This document shows, one piece after another, positions 44,308 to 56,500 of a stretch of 64,000 nt of DNA. Position numbers and translations under genes: made by a program. The notes under the pieces are model-generated. The model was not told the origin of the DNA and searched no databases. It was given only the letters and a program-made list of their open reading frames with translations. Origin of the DNA: Plumapathes pennacea (lineage: Eukaryota; Cnidaria; Anthozoa; Antipatharia; Myriopathidae); the NCBI GenBank assembly GCA_964036295.1, contig OZ038469.1, positions 5,534,067 to 5,598,066 on the forward strand, in the 5' to 3' direction. Numbering within the stretch: the stretch's first letter is position 1; every line of letters begins with the position of its first letter.

Positions 44308-45279
44308 CTATGATCCTGGTTGTTGATCCACTCGATGTTTATGTAACTGCAATTCGTATTGTTCCATCTGTTTTCCTCTCATTACGAAGTTGTTATGAAC
44401 CTGTTCTCTGTTACTGCGCCGGAACAGTCGCCTTAGTTCTCGATTGATTTCTGTCTTGTGGAAAGCGTAAGCCACAGGATTTGCTGCAGAATTCATCAGT
44501 CTAAGTAATCGCAGCAACAAGATCAAAGTTTTATTTCGTGAGAACCCAATGTAAATGTAAACATTATCGACGATGTCTAGTGAATAGCAGATTATGAAGA
44601 TTGTCACCACGATACCGACCATTTTCGCTGACGCAGTTTCTCGCGCCTTGAACGCCACTTTGCGTTGTATTCTGTGGTTAAAGTTCAGCTGGGCAGTCAG
44701 TGCATTGTTTTGTTTCGCAATTCTTCGCACAATGAGAAATATCCGTGCTGCGGCAGACAACAGAAAAACACATACGACAAAGCAAAGGACAGTAACGCAC
44801 AGCCAGATGCTTTCATCCATGACTTCTTGTGTTTTTCGTGACACAGCGAAAAACCTTACAATAAGAGAAATAAAAATTAAAGACGCCACACCCCACGCCG
44901 TAAGTATAAGGAGAGCCACGCGCTTCTTCGTCATGAAGGTGACGTATCTCAGTGGTTTAACGATGGCGAGGTAACGGTCCAGTGTTAGTGCGCACAGATT
45001 TGTCACTGAGGCGTAAACTAAAAAATACCCGATATAAATTGCGACATGTACAGCAATTACTTCTCCATAATCGCAGCTTTGGTAAGTCCAGCAGAGAGTA
45101 GAAAGTGGAAAGTACAATGTTCCGACGCCAAAATCGGCCACAGCAAGTGACAAGACAAACCAGTTTGTTGTTGTTCTGAGGTTTCGTCTCGTGGTGATCA
45201 GATAGACAACTAGGCCGTTACCAGTGACAATTACAACAGTTAAGAACCACCCGAGACTCACTTGCCAAAGGGGCAGCAT
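44308..45279 (-). CDS. Class A (rhodopsin-like) G protein-coupled receptor, single exon, 323 residues
   Basis: Seven hydrophobic segments fit a complete class A receptor. Segment 1 has 'VIVTGNGLVVYL' (Asn21, position 1.50) and segment 2 'LSLAVADFG' (Asp49, 2.50). Segment 3 ends in 'LTLDRYLAIVKPLRY' (DRY at 101-103). Segment 6 is about 221-243, and segment 7 has 'SAANPVAYAF' (NPxxY at 267-271), followed by helix 8. The segment 6 toggle motif CWxP is absent: 'FIICYSLDIVD' lacks both tryptophan and proline. The extracellular N-terminus is only about eight residues and the second extracellular loop is short. Expanded intronless receptors of this amine/melatonin-like kind are common in cnidarians, usually orphans. 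A splice-acceptor-like CAG lies shortly upstream of the ATG, so a 5' untranslated exon is possible. The ligand is unknown. Confidence 0.88.
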   Translation of the reverse strand: MLPLWQVSLGWFLTVVIVTGNGLVVYLITTRRNLRTTTNWFVLSLAVADFGVGTLYFPLSTLCWTYQSCDYGEVIAVHVAIYIGYFLVYASVTNLCALTLDRYLAIVKPLRYVTFMTKKRVALLILTAWGVASLIFISLIVRFFAVSRKTQEVMDESIWLCVTVLCFVVCVFLLSAAARIFLIVRRIAKQNNALTAQLNFNHRIQRKVAFKARETASAKMVGIVVTIFIICYSLDIVDNVYIYIGFSRNKTLILLLRLLRLMNSAANPVAYAFHKTEINRELRRLFRRSNREQVHNNFVMRGKQMEQYELQLHKHRVDQQPGS

Positions 45280-45354
45280 TTCTCTTTTGAGGCTGAAATC
45301 GAAAACAAGATAACTCAGTCATGGGAGAAAACTAAGTTTGGCTCAGTCTAGTGT

Positions 45355-45430
45355 TACAATGGAACCCCGTTAATACGGCCACCGTTGGGGCAAAAAAAAT
45401 TGACCGTAATAACGGGGTAGGGTCAAATTT
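45355..45430. repeat. Pogo-like half MITE
   Basis: 'caatggaaccccgttaatac' with the nearly inverted 'gaccgtaataacggggta', of the same style as the element at 1,504. Confidence 0.4.
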
Positions 45431-45499
45431 TGTACCTGGTCTCTGTCAAATGATATAATGACAGCTATACTTAAGGCTACGCCTTGAGCAACTCTTTAA

Positions 45500-45757
45500 G
45501 GTGCGGTAATACGGGCAACATTTTCAGTGCAACTTGTCGTGCAACAATGTTGCGTTGCAAGTTGCACCGTAATGTTGCGCGTATTACCACCGTGTTGCAA
45601 GTTGCAGCAACATGTTGCACGAAGTAGAACCCACTTCTACTTCGTGCAACATGTTGCTGCAACACGGTGGTAATACGCGCAACATTACGGTGCAACTTGC
45701 AACGCAACATTGTTGCACGACAAGTTGCACTGAAAATGTTGCCCGTATTACTTTACC
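45500..45757. mobile_element. Near-perfect 258-bp palindromic MITE, TTAA duplication
   Basis: Flanked by TTAA (45,496-45,499 and 45,758-45,761). The two arms of about 125 bases are nearly identical in reverse complement apart from an extra 7 bases in the left arm ('caagttg') and a few differences at the outer tip. The centre is near 45,633 ('aagtagaacccacttctact'). The arms repeat 'gcaacttg' and 'gttgca' words. The TTAA target suggests mobilisation by a piggyBac-type transposase. Confidence 0.85.
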
Positions 45758-46395
45758 TTAACTCGATAGACGCACGCTAAGCATGAACCTGAATTCTTTT
45801 ATGACATAGGCACACGAATGTATGAGCGAAAACAAATATTCACTTCTGATTGAATGCAAAATTCTCTTTCGACGCGCAAAAGGAAAAACAAACTCTCTCA
45901 TCGGCTGATTGAAAACACGCCACAACTTACTAACATTTCTGTCATCTAAAAGTTGATGAGAATCAATGAAAAAGATGTCGTTTAATCGACGAAAACACTG
46001 AAAGAACTGTTAACCTGGCGTCGTTAAAGCCAGCAGCCTGCGGTGACTTTAGAATTTGTTTCGTTTCAAAGCCATTGAAGGCTTGACGGAAATTTATCTT
46101 TGCAGTGATGGATTTCACTGTCCATGAGAATTAGGTGAGTTTCGATTCGTACAATTTTCTGTACCGACCGTTGAAATACAGAACTTTTCAGACTTGATTA
46201 CTAATTTCCTTTGGGTGTCGGTCTGACTTCATGTAGTACAAATTTCTTTGGAAAAGAAAGCTATTTTCTTCTTAGTTGTAAAGCTTTTTGTTAATTTATA
46301 AACGAGGAAAGCTAGAAAAAGTCGAAAGGAAGCGACATTTGCTCACGTCATATTATCGAGCACGGGCGTACACAATAAAGTTATGGAGCACGCTT

Positions 46396-46488
46396 TTCGA
46401 CCAATCAGAATGTGGCTTATATCGCGACTATAAAATGAATTATAACATAGTCACGATATAAGCCACGTTCTGATTGGTTGAAGGATGG
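46396..46488. repeat. Palindrome, arms about 37 bp
   Basis: 'ccaatcagaatgtggcttat' on the left and 'ataagccacgttctgattgg' on the right, about 20 bases apart. Both arms contain CCAAT cores. Confidence 0.6.
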
Positions 46489-46571
46489 ATGTGTAGTTGG
46501 CCACGCACCAAAGAGTGTTTTAGTTAAGCGGTCACGCGACCGGAACCCCCTCTAATATAGCAGATACTGTT

Positions 46572-46642
46572 TGTTTTTGTTTTTTTGTTTTTTGTTTTTT
46601 GTTTTGTTTTGTTTGTTTTGTTTTGTTTTGTTTTGTTTTGTC
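46572..46642. repeat. (TTTTG)n microsatellite
   Basis: Runs of TTTTG and longer T tracts, imperfect in the first half. Confidence 0.8.
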
Positions 46643-49507
46643 TTTTTTTGACTCCAGAAATGAAAAGAGCACATTCAAATTAGTCTAGGTGCCAATTTTT
46701 GATTGTATAGGTTTAATTTTGGCGAAGTAGCCGCAATTTGTTTTTGGTAGATTTACTAGAGTTTTGTACCTTTGTATGGAACCGCAATGTTGGTGTACCA
46801 AAGGTCGTACACTAACATGGCCGCCAATAACTCAGAACACGAACTGAAGCTGATTTGTGTCTCAGTTTGATTCTGTTTTACTGTAAATATTTAGAAGTGT
46901 AATTTAATATGTTTTGGGAAGAAAAACTTTATAATTCAGACCACAAGCATTGATTTTCGGCGGCCACAAGCGTGACACGCGGCTTTGCTGTCACGGTATT
47001 TAAACGTCCATAGTTGCCGATAAAAACTTAATGGTTAACAATTACATTACATTTTTAAAAATGTTAGTGCATCAGGATCGTAGGATGTGTAACTTATGAG
47101 ATAGATATTTGATGACGTCACGTGAGAACACTATTTTTATCATAGGGAGCCTGTGACAAAGTAGAGCAAGGACTCATCAAAAGAGATATCGATATCATAG
47201 CTTTTTTTTTGTCTTTTTTTTTTTCGTTCTTCGGGAATAATTAGGGTTTCGAAAGATAGTTTGAAGATAATAAATTTGCGCGGCAGGTGCATGTCAGGCG
47301 AGAAGAGATTTCGCGGTTACTCTCTTTTCACTAATGCAAAGGAAATATTTTGTATGCTCCCGACCGCATCTGTCACGGGTGAGGGGTATAGGCCGCGCGG
47401 TCTTGAAAGAGTTATTCTTCAATGAAGTGTTTTTACTCATCAGGTCGAGTTTTGGTCGTCTTTTCTAAGGAGGATATTAGGAAGTGTCGATTTCTGTTTC
47501 ACGCATCATTGAGGTTCGGTGTTGGAAATGATAATTTTATAGGGGACAATCTCGCGTGATCCCTCTTTTTTTGCTGTCATGTTTTCCCCTTAATGCTGAA
47601 GATTGATTTTACGCAATAGAAATTTCTGGGAAAATCGGCGCTAAAGTAGCGAAGCGTTTTAGGCTGATAAGATGGAAACCGCTCAAGTATATTGTTTTAG
47701 TCTTAATGGTCTTGTTCTATTTTGTTTGCGAAAAGATTTCGCTTTCTTGAATTTCAAATCTCAGTTGAATGTACTGTGGTCACTAAAAAGACGTCACTTA
47801 CCCTGTAAAATGTCGCTCACTTCTTTAGTATATTGATACGTACATTTGTTTTAAAGAGAAGGGGCAGCCTTTGGCTGCTTCTTTTAAAATGAAGTGATCC
47901 ATTCAGCTGCATAAACAATGGATTTTACTCATTTGCATTGTGATCGTCTCAATGCAAATAAACAGAAGCCACTTTTTAGAATTAGGATCTTCTGTATTAA
48001 GTTCGTCGTTTGGCTCGCGGCCTCACTAGTGGAGCGTCTAACATGGAAATCTTATTTATAACAAGTTTTGTCGCGAGAAAACGCGACAGATCCTGGGATT
48101 CAAGTTTGGTGTGGCAAGTGTCCGCACGCACCATAAGAATTGTTGAATAAGCAATCTCTGGACTAGAGCGAGACTCCCAAGAGTGATCAACTTCAATTTT
48201 CTCTTTCAACTTCTCACCGGAAAAAATGCTATACAGTATGGGGAACTTGGCTTTTGATCTACTCAAATGAACCTGAGTAAACTATAAGTTATAATCACAA
48301 CACTTGTACATTTGCTTCAAAAGGATGAGAGAATCTACATTTTGAGTTTGGGAGTAATTGCGTGACTTATCTCATTTTCATGCATAATTGTTTTGACAGT
48401 TTGACTTCGAACTTTTGTTTCTAATCACAGGCCACGATTAATCTAGCCTGCGCTTCAATACTTACCTGTTTTTCGTCTTCCAAATTGCGTTTCTTCTACC
48501 AGGCTTTCTAAATTTCTAGTCGACCTGTTTCATTTCAGAGCTATTATCACCGCGGTTTTGATGAATTCACGGTTGTTTGACGAGCATATGTTAAAGCTGA
48601 AAAACCCAGCCGAGAGCCACTTCAGCTTGTCGAAATGGTATCGTTTGTGATTATGTTTGCTTTCCTTCGCTTAGTTTTAACCAGCTGGACGAAGAAAAAT
48701 GCGAAAGTGAATACAATGAACAAAAACCACAAGAGCGCAAGTACATGTCAACAAAAATCTCACGTTACATACTTTGAAACTCATCCAAGAAAAGAAAGGC
48801 TTCACGCCGCTTGCACGTGAACATTATCCAATCAGAATATAGGTTTTTTGCTTACACGTCAATCAAACGTCAAAATCCTAGAGGGGGGACTTCTTTTACC
48901 AATTGTCATGATACCTACACTGTGGTTTTCGGGTGAAAACAATTATATGCTGGGCCCTTAGGCCCAGCATAAAAAGAACAGATGTTCTGACAGCCTCAGA
49001 ACACCAAACACTTCAGGCAAAAGCAGTGTGCACTGACTGTTTTAAAATTACGAAACGACGAAACATTTTGTCGGCCTTATCTTTTTTTTATTTAATTTTT
49101 TTATCGTAAGGAGACGTTCTTAGGTTAACTTTGAGTTTTCTGAAGTATTTTGAGCAATTACACAGGGTGCGTTTCGTTACTCAAATTTGTATTTTTGTGG
49201 AGTATGATGAGGGACAAGTCGTCAAACTAACCCCGACAACTAGAGCAGTAAACAAGAAAAATTAAAAGCTCAGTTTCTCACGGCTTTTTTAACTGCTATG
49301 TTCGTTCCCAGCCCTTTTATTCTTCCCAGCAATTAAGGTATCTGCACCGTTTTACAAAATATCTGATTAGTGATACTGAGCAGAGCGCTTGAAAACCAAC
49401 AATCATATTGCTACAGTAATCATTGCATTATTTTGTTTGAATCCTGAAGCTTGTACAGCAGTCATATGGGGCTAGGGTATTCATAAAAAAGATTATTAGT
49501 TTCATTA
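46643..49507. other. Intergenic, no supported gene
   Basis: No domain-bearing exon is seen. The third copy of the 150-bp dispersed repeat lies in reverse at about 48,165-48,310. A 26-base perfect-type palindrome 'tgctgggccc/ttaggcccagca' lies at about 48,951-48,972. Confidence 0.5.
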
Positions 49508-49821
49508 GAGCGGTTTTCGGATGACTGTCGAAAGTAATCGTGTGATTGCTTTGGTTTTGCGTTTGCTACGCTTTCGGATTGATCCACACAAGTTTGGCAG
49601 CATTCTCAACCAATCAGGAACAAAACCAAAGCCAAAACCAAACACTTCTCACGCAAGCGATGGCGTGTACTCGCATTGCAGATTGGAAAGTAAAACCAAA
49701 CGCAAGACCAAACGTGAATTAGTTTGGCTTCTGATTGGCTGAACTGTTTTCTCTCAGTCTCTGTGATTGGCCTGTGTGATTACTTTGGTTTTGGTTTTCG
49801 ACAATCATCCGAAAACGGCTC
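49508..49821. mobile_element. GAGCGGTTTTCGG-family MITE, best-preserved copy, 314 bp
   Basis: TA-flanked (49,506-49,507 and 49,822-49,823). The left end is 'gagcggttttcggatgactg' and the right end 'caatcatccgaaaacggctc'. The interior is rich in 'gattggc' and 'ggttttgg' words and their complements. Confidence 0.75.
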
Positions 49822-49940
49822 TAAACCGTTTATTGTCGTTTACAAAAAATATCGGAGAACGCAGATGTTGAGGTTAAAATCTTACCACTTACCGTTTTCT
49901 TGGTCTGAAGTTCCCTTTGGTCCTGCGGGAAGAATTTAAT

Positions 49941-50121
49941 AAATTTCCACTGGTTTGCCGTGGTGTGGACTCTTATTTACCACGATTTACGTCATCACAT
50001 GGTCAAAATGTTGTGGACTCACGAGGCGCTTCGCCGAGCGAGTCCGCAACTAATTTTGACCATGTGGTGACGTAAATCGTGGTAAATAAGAGTCCACACC
50101 ACGGCAAACCAGTGGAAATTT
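49941..50121. mobile_element. 181-bp palindrome, arms about 88 bp
   Basis: Left arm 'aaatttccactggtttgccg' then 'tggtgtggactcttatttac'; right arm the inverted sequence ending 'cggcaaaccagtggaaattt'. The centre is 'cgcttcgccgagcgag' near 50,033. The word 'ggactcttatttaccacg' appears a third time at about 50,211, so a larger element may extend to about 50,275. Confidence 0.75.
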
Positions 50122-52887
50122 GTTTTTTACCACAACATTTAGAAATATACAGGAAACATTCGTTGTATTTCGCTGCAAAACGTGACATGCTGGCGTCAGC
50201 ATCGTTGTCTGGACTCTTATTTACCACGGTAAATCGGCCAATCAGAGAGCGAGAAACTAGTGTGCTGTGGTAAAAATGTTATTATTAACATTGCACAGCT
50301 AATTACTTATTCATCGTTGACCCCAAGGCCAATCAAATTACTAGAAATAAGATATTTGCAGATGGTCCACACCCAAGTAATTGATATGCATGATTGAAGA
50401 GAACAGTAAATTTATCAGATTCTGTAAATGTTGAGTCCCCAGAGGCTTAAAGGAGAGGGGAGGGGGGTTCTTATTTAAAAGGATGAGATGACAACAAAAA
50501 GTCGCCGTATTCAACATATCAACAACTTACAATGTGAACAATCATGTCCCCGCAAACCCTTTGGCAGTCTATCGGCTTGATCGTTTGGTATGGTGCGTTG
50601 AAATTAGTTCCGATTATTCCATGCATTCTCTTCTGATATTGGTTCCTATAAAGTTATCAATAAAAAATCACTTGAGTTATGTTGCTGTCCAACAAATGAA
50701 ACAGGACACTGATAGACTGGTGAACAGTGCTCGTTCAGTTCTCGCACTTCTCTGGCCTCCTGGCTCCCCGTTTTATCACTAATGACTAAAGAGGCCATGA
50801 AACGGAAAATGATATGTCCTTAATCCAAAAACTGCCGGCACATGAATGACAAACTATCAGCATTTCCTGAGAGCCTTCCCTGATCCAGTCAGGTCCAAAA
50901 GTCACGGAGGTGAATGTCGCTATTAAAGGAGAGGTCTTGGGCAAGTGGATTAAGAATTACTCAACACCAGTGTTTTCTCAAGAATTAAATATCTCGGGCC
51001 TTAACGTGGGAGAAAACTACACGGTCCTTGTTTCTGCTACGAACGAATGCAAGGAAAGGGAATCATCAGCTCCAGAAGTCATAAGGATGGAAGCAACATT
51101 ATTGCAGGTAATTTGATTAATACTGAAAATGTATCAACTTCTCTAACATTGATTTTGGATTATTCAAAAGACTTTTTTTGTCAAATGCTCGTTCCAAAAT
51201 TAACTTATAGAGATATGACATGTTTTGTTCTCCAATATTTTTGTGTTGGAAACTGACGCCTCATGTGCTAAAACATTACTTTTATTTTCACATCTCTTTC
51301 AAACTTTACCTGATGGAGTTCGATCCATGTACACAGATGTTAAAGGATGCACAGTACTACTGCTGTGGACATCACCAAACACGACCTGCCCTATCACAGG
51401 CTACGTTGTTCACTACAGAGGTCTGCAGGATAATGGTGTTCAAAAATTTGGACTCGACATTACATAGACGATGCAACAGTGTCATTTTGACGGAAATCAC
51501 AAGGACAATCCCGTGACAAGTGTTGCAGAAAAGCTCGACCAAAATAGTCATCGATGTGTTGCTGCTACAGATAATAGTTGCAGTGGATATGTTACAAACG
51601 ACTGGCGTAGCAGTGACCCATGCAAGCCCAATGGTCTCAGCGCTCTTAAAGATCAAACTGATAAACGGCAATGAGGCTGCTTTTGCCAGAGACCACCCCT
51701 CCCCTACCCAGGAAGTAACTTGTTCTGGACACATACATCTTGCCATGATGGACGATTCCGAGGTTTCTGTTGTGAACATAGATGCCATTGAGCTGGCAGA
51801 CATCAGGACAAAGCTTCCAGCTTACGGATTATCAAGGAAAATGAGAGCGAAAACGACTCGGTCTGCTCCTCAGCAAAGAAACACCCAGACGAAACTGACG
51901 TTGTGAGATTTACTGACTTGTTCAGCATTGCCTGGCAAGTCGCCCAAGGCATGGTACGCTCTATCCTTCTCTTTAAGAAGCAAAGTTAAAGATCTTTACT
52001 CTTCGCATGTCGGTTTATGGTTCACACTTATGTTTGGTCCTCGATGTTAGCTTATGTTTCACAATTGTATTAGGTTTCCGATTTTTGCACATACACAATT
52101 TTATTGACATGGAGCAGCTTTTGTAATCGTATTATGACATTGATAGCTAATCGCCGAGAATGTTAAGTCTATGTGCTTTCTAAACGCTTGTGCACGAAAC
52201 AGCTTCAGTTCCAGGTCTTTAGTTAGATTATTCTACTATTAATCCCCCTCCCTTCCCTCTCATTAAAGAGGCCTTCTAAAAGTAGTATAAAATGTTGTAT
52301 AAAGTCACAAGCTTTAGAAACGCTTCTCAATACGGACGCTTGGCTCATTTTCTAGGAATACATGTCTGCGAGGGGCTTCGGTCACCGTGATCTGGCAGCA
52401 AGAAACATTCTTGTTGGTAACAACAGAATCGTCAAGATTGCAGACTTTGGAATGACTCGCAATTTGGATGAAGAAATTTATGAGATCAAATACAGGAAGG
52501 AGATTCCAGTAAAGTGGATGCCTCCCGAGACGCTACAGGAGCTTGTGTACACAACAAAAAGCGACGTGTAAGTAAACAACAACAACAACAAAGAACGACG
52601 TGTAAGTAAACAACAACAATAGCAACAAAGAGGATAAAGTAAACTTGCGCAAACACTAAAGGAACGCGGCCAATTCAACACAAAATCAAAACCATACGCC
52701 AGTTTGTGGTGGGTGGATTTTGCTACGGATAACTTTTAAACATTGTTCTTATCTCCCTACAGATGGTCATATGGAATATTCTTGTGGGAGATAACCACGT
52801 TCGGTAAGTCACTATACCCTGCATGTCCACGTGTTCAACTGCTCATCATCACAAATTGTGCTCACTTTATTTGTAGGTATTATATCA

Positions 52888-53190
52888 TACTAGCGGGAGC
52901 CCCGTAAAATACGCTGATCGGATTTTTTTTTTATCTCCTATCGATCGATGGACATCAAAATCTCCCCGTTTTTCAAACATGCGGCAGCATCAGCCCGACA
53001 TCCGGTCACCTTAGAGGAAATTTCACTTCCGATTTCTAAAAGAACTGTGGTCGACAAACGAGGCCAATATTTATACTTAGTTTTACTCGATGTGGCGGTC
53101 ATCTTGGATTTTTTTGTATAATGAGTAGGCCTGGGAAAGAGCGTTACAGACGGACGGACGGACGAAAATGGCTTAGCGTATTATTATACA
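52888..53190. repeat. Dispersed element starting 'agcggga.ccccgtaaaatac', copy A
   Basis: Begins 'actagcgggagccccgtaaa' and ends 'gcgttacagacggacggacg' then 'gcgtattattatacag'. It lies in tandem with copy B at 53,194-53,608; related starts occur near 54,622 and 54,868. Confidence 0.65.
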
Positions 53191-53193
53191 GAC

Positions 53194-53608
53194 TAGCGGG
53201 ACCCCCGTAAAATACGGTGATCGGATTTTTTTCCTTCTTTTTTTCTTTCTTTTTCCCTTTTTGTAGTTCATTTCGAGCATCTCGAGTGTAGTTTACAGTG
53301 TCAAAGTACAAACTTCTCTGTAGTGCATGTACCACTCAACCGTACCACTCGACGAATCGCAGATCGAACGACATCAAAACCTCCCCGTTTTCGAACATGC
53401 AGCAGCATAAGCCCGACATCCAGTCACCTGACAACACAAATTCTCTTTTTAAACTCATTTTTGATTTCTAAAAGAACTGTGTTCGGAATACGAGGCCAAT
53501 ATTTATACTTAATTTCATTCAATGTTGCGGCCATCTTGGATTTTTTATGATGAAGATGCCTGGGAAAGAGCGTTACGGACGAACGGACGGAAGCGTATTA
53601 TTATATAG
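53194..53608. repeat. Dispersed element, copy B, abutting a kinase exon
   Basis: Begins 'actagcgggacccccgtaaa' and ends 'gcgttacggacgaacggacg' then 'gcgtattattatatag', directly against the first retained base of the kinase exon at 53,609. Its last AG now serves as the only possible splice acceptor. Confidence 0.65.
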
Positions 53609-54039
53609 ACGCTGGAGTTGACAACAGGGAAATCAGCCAGGTTCTGAAATCCGGGTATCACTTGGAGAAGCCACAGATGTGTTCCGATGAATTGTAAGTA
53701 AAGCTCTCTCGAAAGAACTATTCTGAAATAGCCAAACAAATGCTTAGATGATTGCGTAGCAAACGCATTAAAAATTTAGATTAATTTTTTTGAATTATCA
53801 GTATCTTTTTCTAAGTTTGTAAGTTTTTAAATAAATTCTGTTAAAACGCGGGTATGAAATCATGAGGCAGTGCTGGAGAGAGAACCCAGCTGAGCGACCG
53901 AGCTTCAGACATTCGGGAGAGACTGGAGACGATAATGCAGGAGGACATGCCGTACACAGAGCTAATAAAGTATGAAAATGACTTCATTTCCTGTGTGGAA
54001 TATGATGAAGACCTTGCACCACAAACGACGTCATTGTAA

Positions 54040-56500
54040 ATAATTAATTTTAGAATTTTAAGGTAAAACGCGAAATGTTATCTACCATTATGTGGATATG
54101 CTGAAAGATGTAAAAATTGTGTTGCGGCTAACATTTCTAGCGTCATTTCTTTGCCAGAGCGTTCTTTTGATGAGTTTACAGGCTAAAGAAATCCAGTTCA
54201 CGTGCAGATTGATTGACATACTGATTCAGGTTAAACTAATCCAAGATCTTCCTGGGTTTTTTTTTCAAGAGCATGGGTCGAGGTTGCCAATTCGTGCCAA
54301 GACCCCCTTTGACCTTTCACGCGCTATGTACACGCTGTTATACATAAAAAGCAACCAATGCCTGTATTCATGTATCGTTTATAGTCTGTCAAAAACTGAA
54401 CAGACAGAAAGCAAATAGTATTTTCAGTGATTACCAGTGAGCTTTTTACTATTGTGTACAAATATAAGCACTAAACAGCACAAGGCTATTTATTATGAGA
54501 GACGGATAAAGACTCGGAACAACAGATGCAAATTATGAACATGATAGATGCAACAACAACAACAACAAAAACACAAAACAAAAACAACTTTTATTCACTT
54601 ACAGAATAATAGTAACTATTATAGCGGTACCCCATAAAAATACGGGGAGAGTTTGCTTTAGTAACAAAATAATACATTACTATCAAAAGTGCTTTTTAAC
54701 CTAGAAACAACTAAAAATTTGATCTAGCTTGGCGACACATTAAATTTAAATTAAAAGTACATATCTGGTATAAGACAGTTAACAAAAAACCACTATGCAC
54801 GAGAAAATAAACCAACAATAAACAAGTAGTAACAATAAAAAAAGTAACAAACATTATAGGACAATTGGTGGGACTCCCGAAAATTACGGTGACGGATCTG
54901 TTTTTCCTAATTTTTTTGTGTCTTTCATGGTATTTTGAATTCTATTTCAATCATATCGAACGCAGCAATATCAAAATTAAATAAAAAAACACGAGAAATG
55001 CAACGCCATGTTATGAACAAATGTGTTTTAAGTCCCAAACGAACGCTGATGCCAATTGCAGCCGATGCCTGCATTCGTGTATCGTTCATAGTTTATGTCA
55101 AAAACTGGATAGACAGCTGAAAGCAATTTTATATTTTTAATGATTGCCAGTGAGCTTTATGCTATTGTGTACACACATGAGCACTAAACATTACAAGGCT
55201 AATTATTATGAAGAATTAACGAGGCTCACAGGAAATTAAATTGGTGAGAGGAGAGTACCCGCATTTTCTTTTTTTTTTTTTGCATTTCAAACAGCAGGAG
55301 ACACATGAACCTACCGGGTTCCCAGTATTTTTAGGATCTGATCTTATGGATATATTTGGGAAAGGACAAAGTAGGGGATGACGAAAGTCGAAAGATGAAA
55401 TAGCAACCATTTCCATCCGACTCGTTTAAGATTAGAATATTAGTTTCTTTCTTCCTAAAAGTGCCACTTACCTGTTTTTCTTTTAAATCATTACGTTTTT
55501 TTGTGTTTAGAGCGCCATTTTTGTGAACAGGTGAACCAACAAGAAAGATCGTCGGTCCATAATTTGGACTTTAGTTGGATGACAAGACAACTTCACGATC
55601 CAAAACTGGACCACCTGCATGTTTATTCAATTCATGTTTAATGTTTTTGTCAACTGTGGTTCTGGCATAGTATATGGTAAGTAAAAGCCCCTGTTTAGAT
55701 TTCCATACTCTTTCTGAAAACGAAACGCAATTCAGTACGTGTTAAATGAACGACAATTACCGCGTATTTCCCATGTATATACAAACATAATAAGTATGTT
55801 GAAATTCATTATCTTGGTTTCGGCGACAGTATTCTTCACAATAGATAATATGTATGTTGCATAAAAATGTGATATTTCGTCGATAAATCTTCCCTGACAA
55901 TTATTGTAAAATCAATCAATCGATCCTTTATTTATACATGCAAATGTACGTTTCCAATCATACCAAGCAAAGCACCGAGAGAAAAAAAAAAGGAAACACA
56001 ACCGTACATTCAGTATATCAAAAAAATAGATCCCCTGCTTGAACTACTATTATGGCAACTGGACAATAAGCCATTGACAAAAACCACTGGAGAAACAAAT
56101 TTTAAAAAATGTAAATGTGGATTGCAATATACACGACGATATCGCGGAATAGAAGTATTCAAGTAAGAATGAAGGAATAGTAGATATGATGAATAGTGAA
56201 CTTTACTTCCATACACCCCTCCCCTTTAGCCCTGAAGTTCATAAGCATAACTTCGTAAGATCAAGTGATCAAACTCCCCAACCCCATTCCCACAACCTTC
56301 CCACTCTTCAGTTAATAAAGATAGACCTCGGGCCTTAAGAGTGTAATGAGGAAAACTACATAAAATTGAGTAATTTTCATAAATTATAGCACCTGGTGAA
56401 GATAATGAAAAGCTTTATTTTTACTAGTCAGACCTCATTGTCCACGCACCGTATATAAAGTCGAATTAACTTCAAGAAGGAGAGAACGCTCAAACAAAAT
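54040..56500. other. Intergenic, repeat remnants, no supported gene
   Basis: Two further truncated copies of the 'gtaaaatacggtgatcgga' element lie near 54,622 and 54,868. Segments around 54,355-54,480 and 55,065-55,190 share words in order ('gcctg.attc.tgta', 'cagtgagctttt.ctattgtgta'), a local direct duplication. No domain was recognised. Confidence 0.5.

Larger units (their letters stand above)
50893..54039 (+). pseudogene. Decayed receptor tyrosine kinase (fibronectin-III plus kinase remnants)
   Basis: An FNIII-like exon (50,893-51,107; 'LNVGENYTVLVSATNECKE') is followed by a second FNIII piece (about 51,309-51,464; 'WTSPNTTCPITGYVVHYRG') ending in a stop. Kinase C-lobe exons follow: to 51,953 ('LFSIAWQVAQGM'), 52,356-52,567 ('FGHRDLAARN', 'IADFGMTRN', 'IPVKWMPPETL'), 52,763-52,803 ('WSYGIFLWEITTF'), 53,609-53,693 ('VDNREISQVLKSGYHLEKP') and 53,852-54,039 ('YEIMRQCWRENPAERPSF', then a tail to TAA at 54,037). 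The catalytic-loop HRD and the DFG are present. The glycine-rich loop and VAIK lysine are not found, the last exon has a frameshift near 53,907, its acceptor AG is lost (GG), and the exon at 53,609 lost its 5' end to a repeat. The gene is therefore dead or badly rearranged. Confidence 0.8.
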
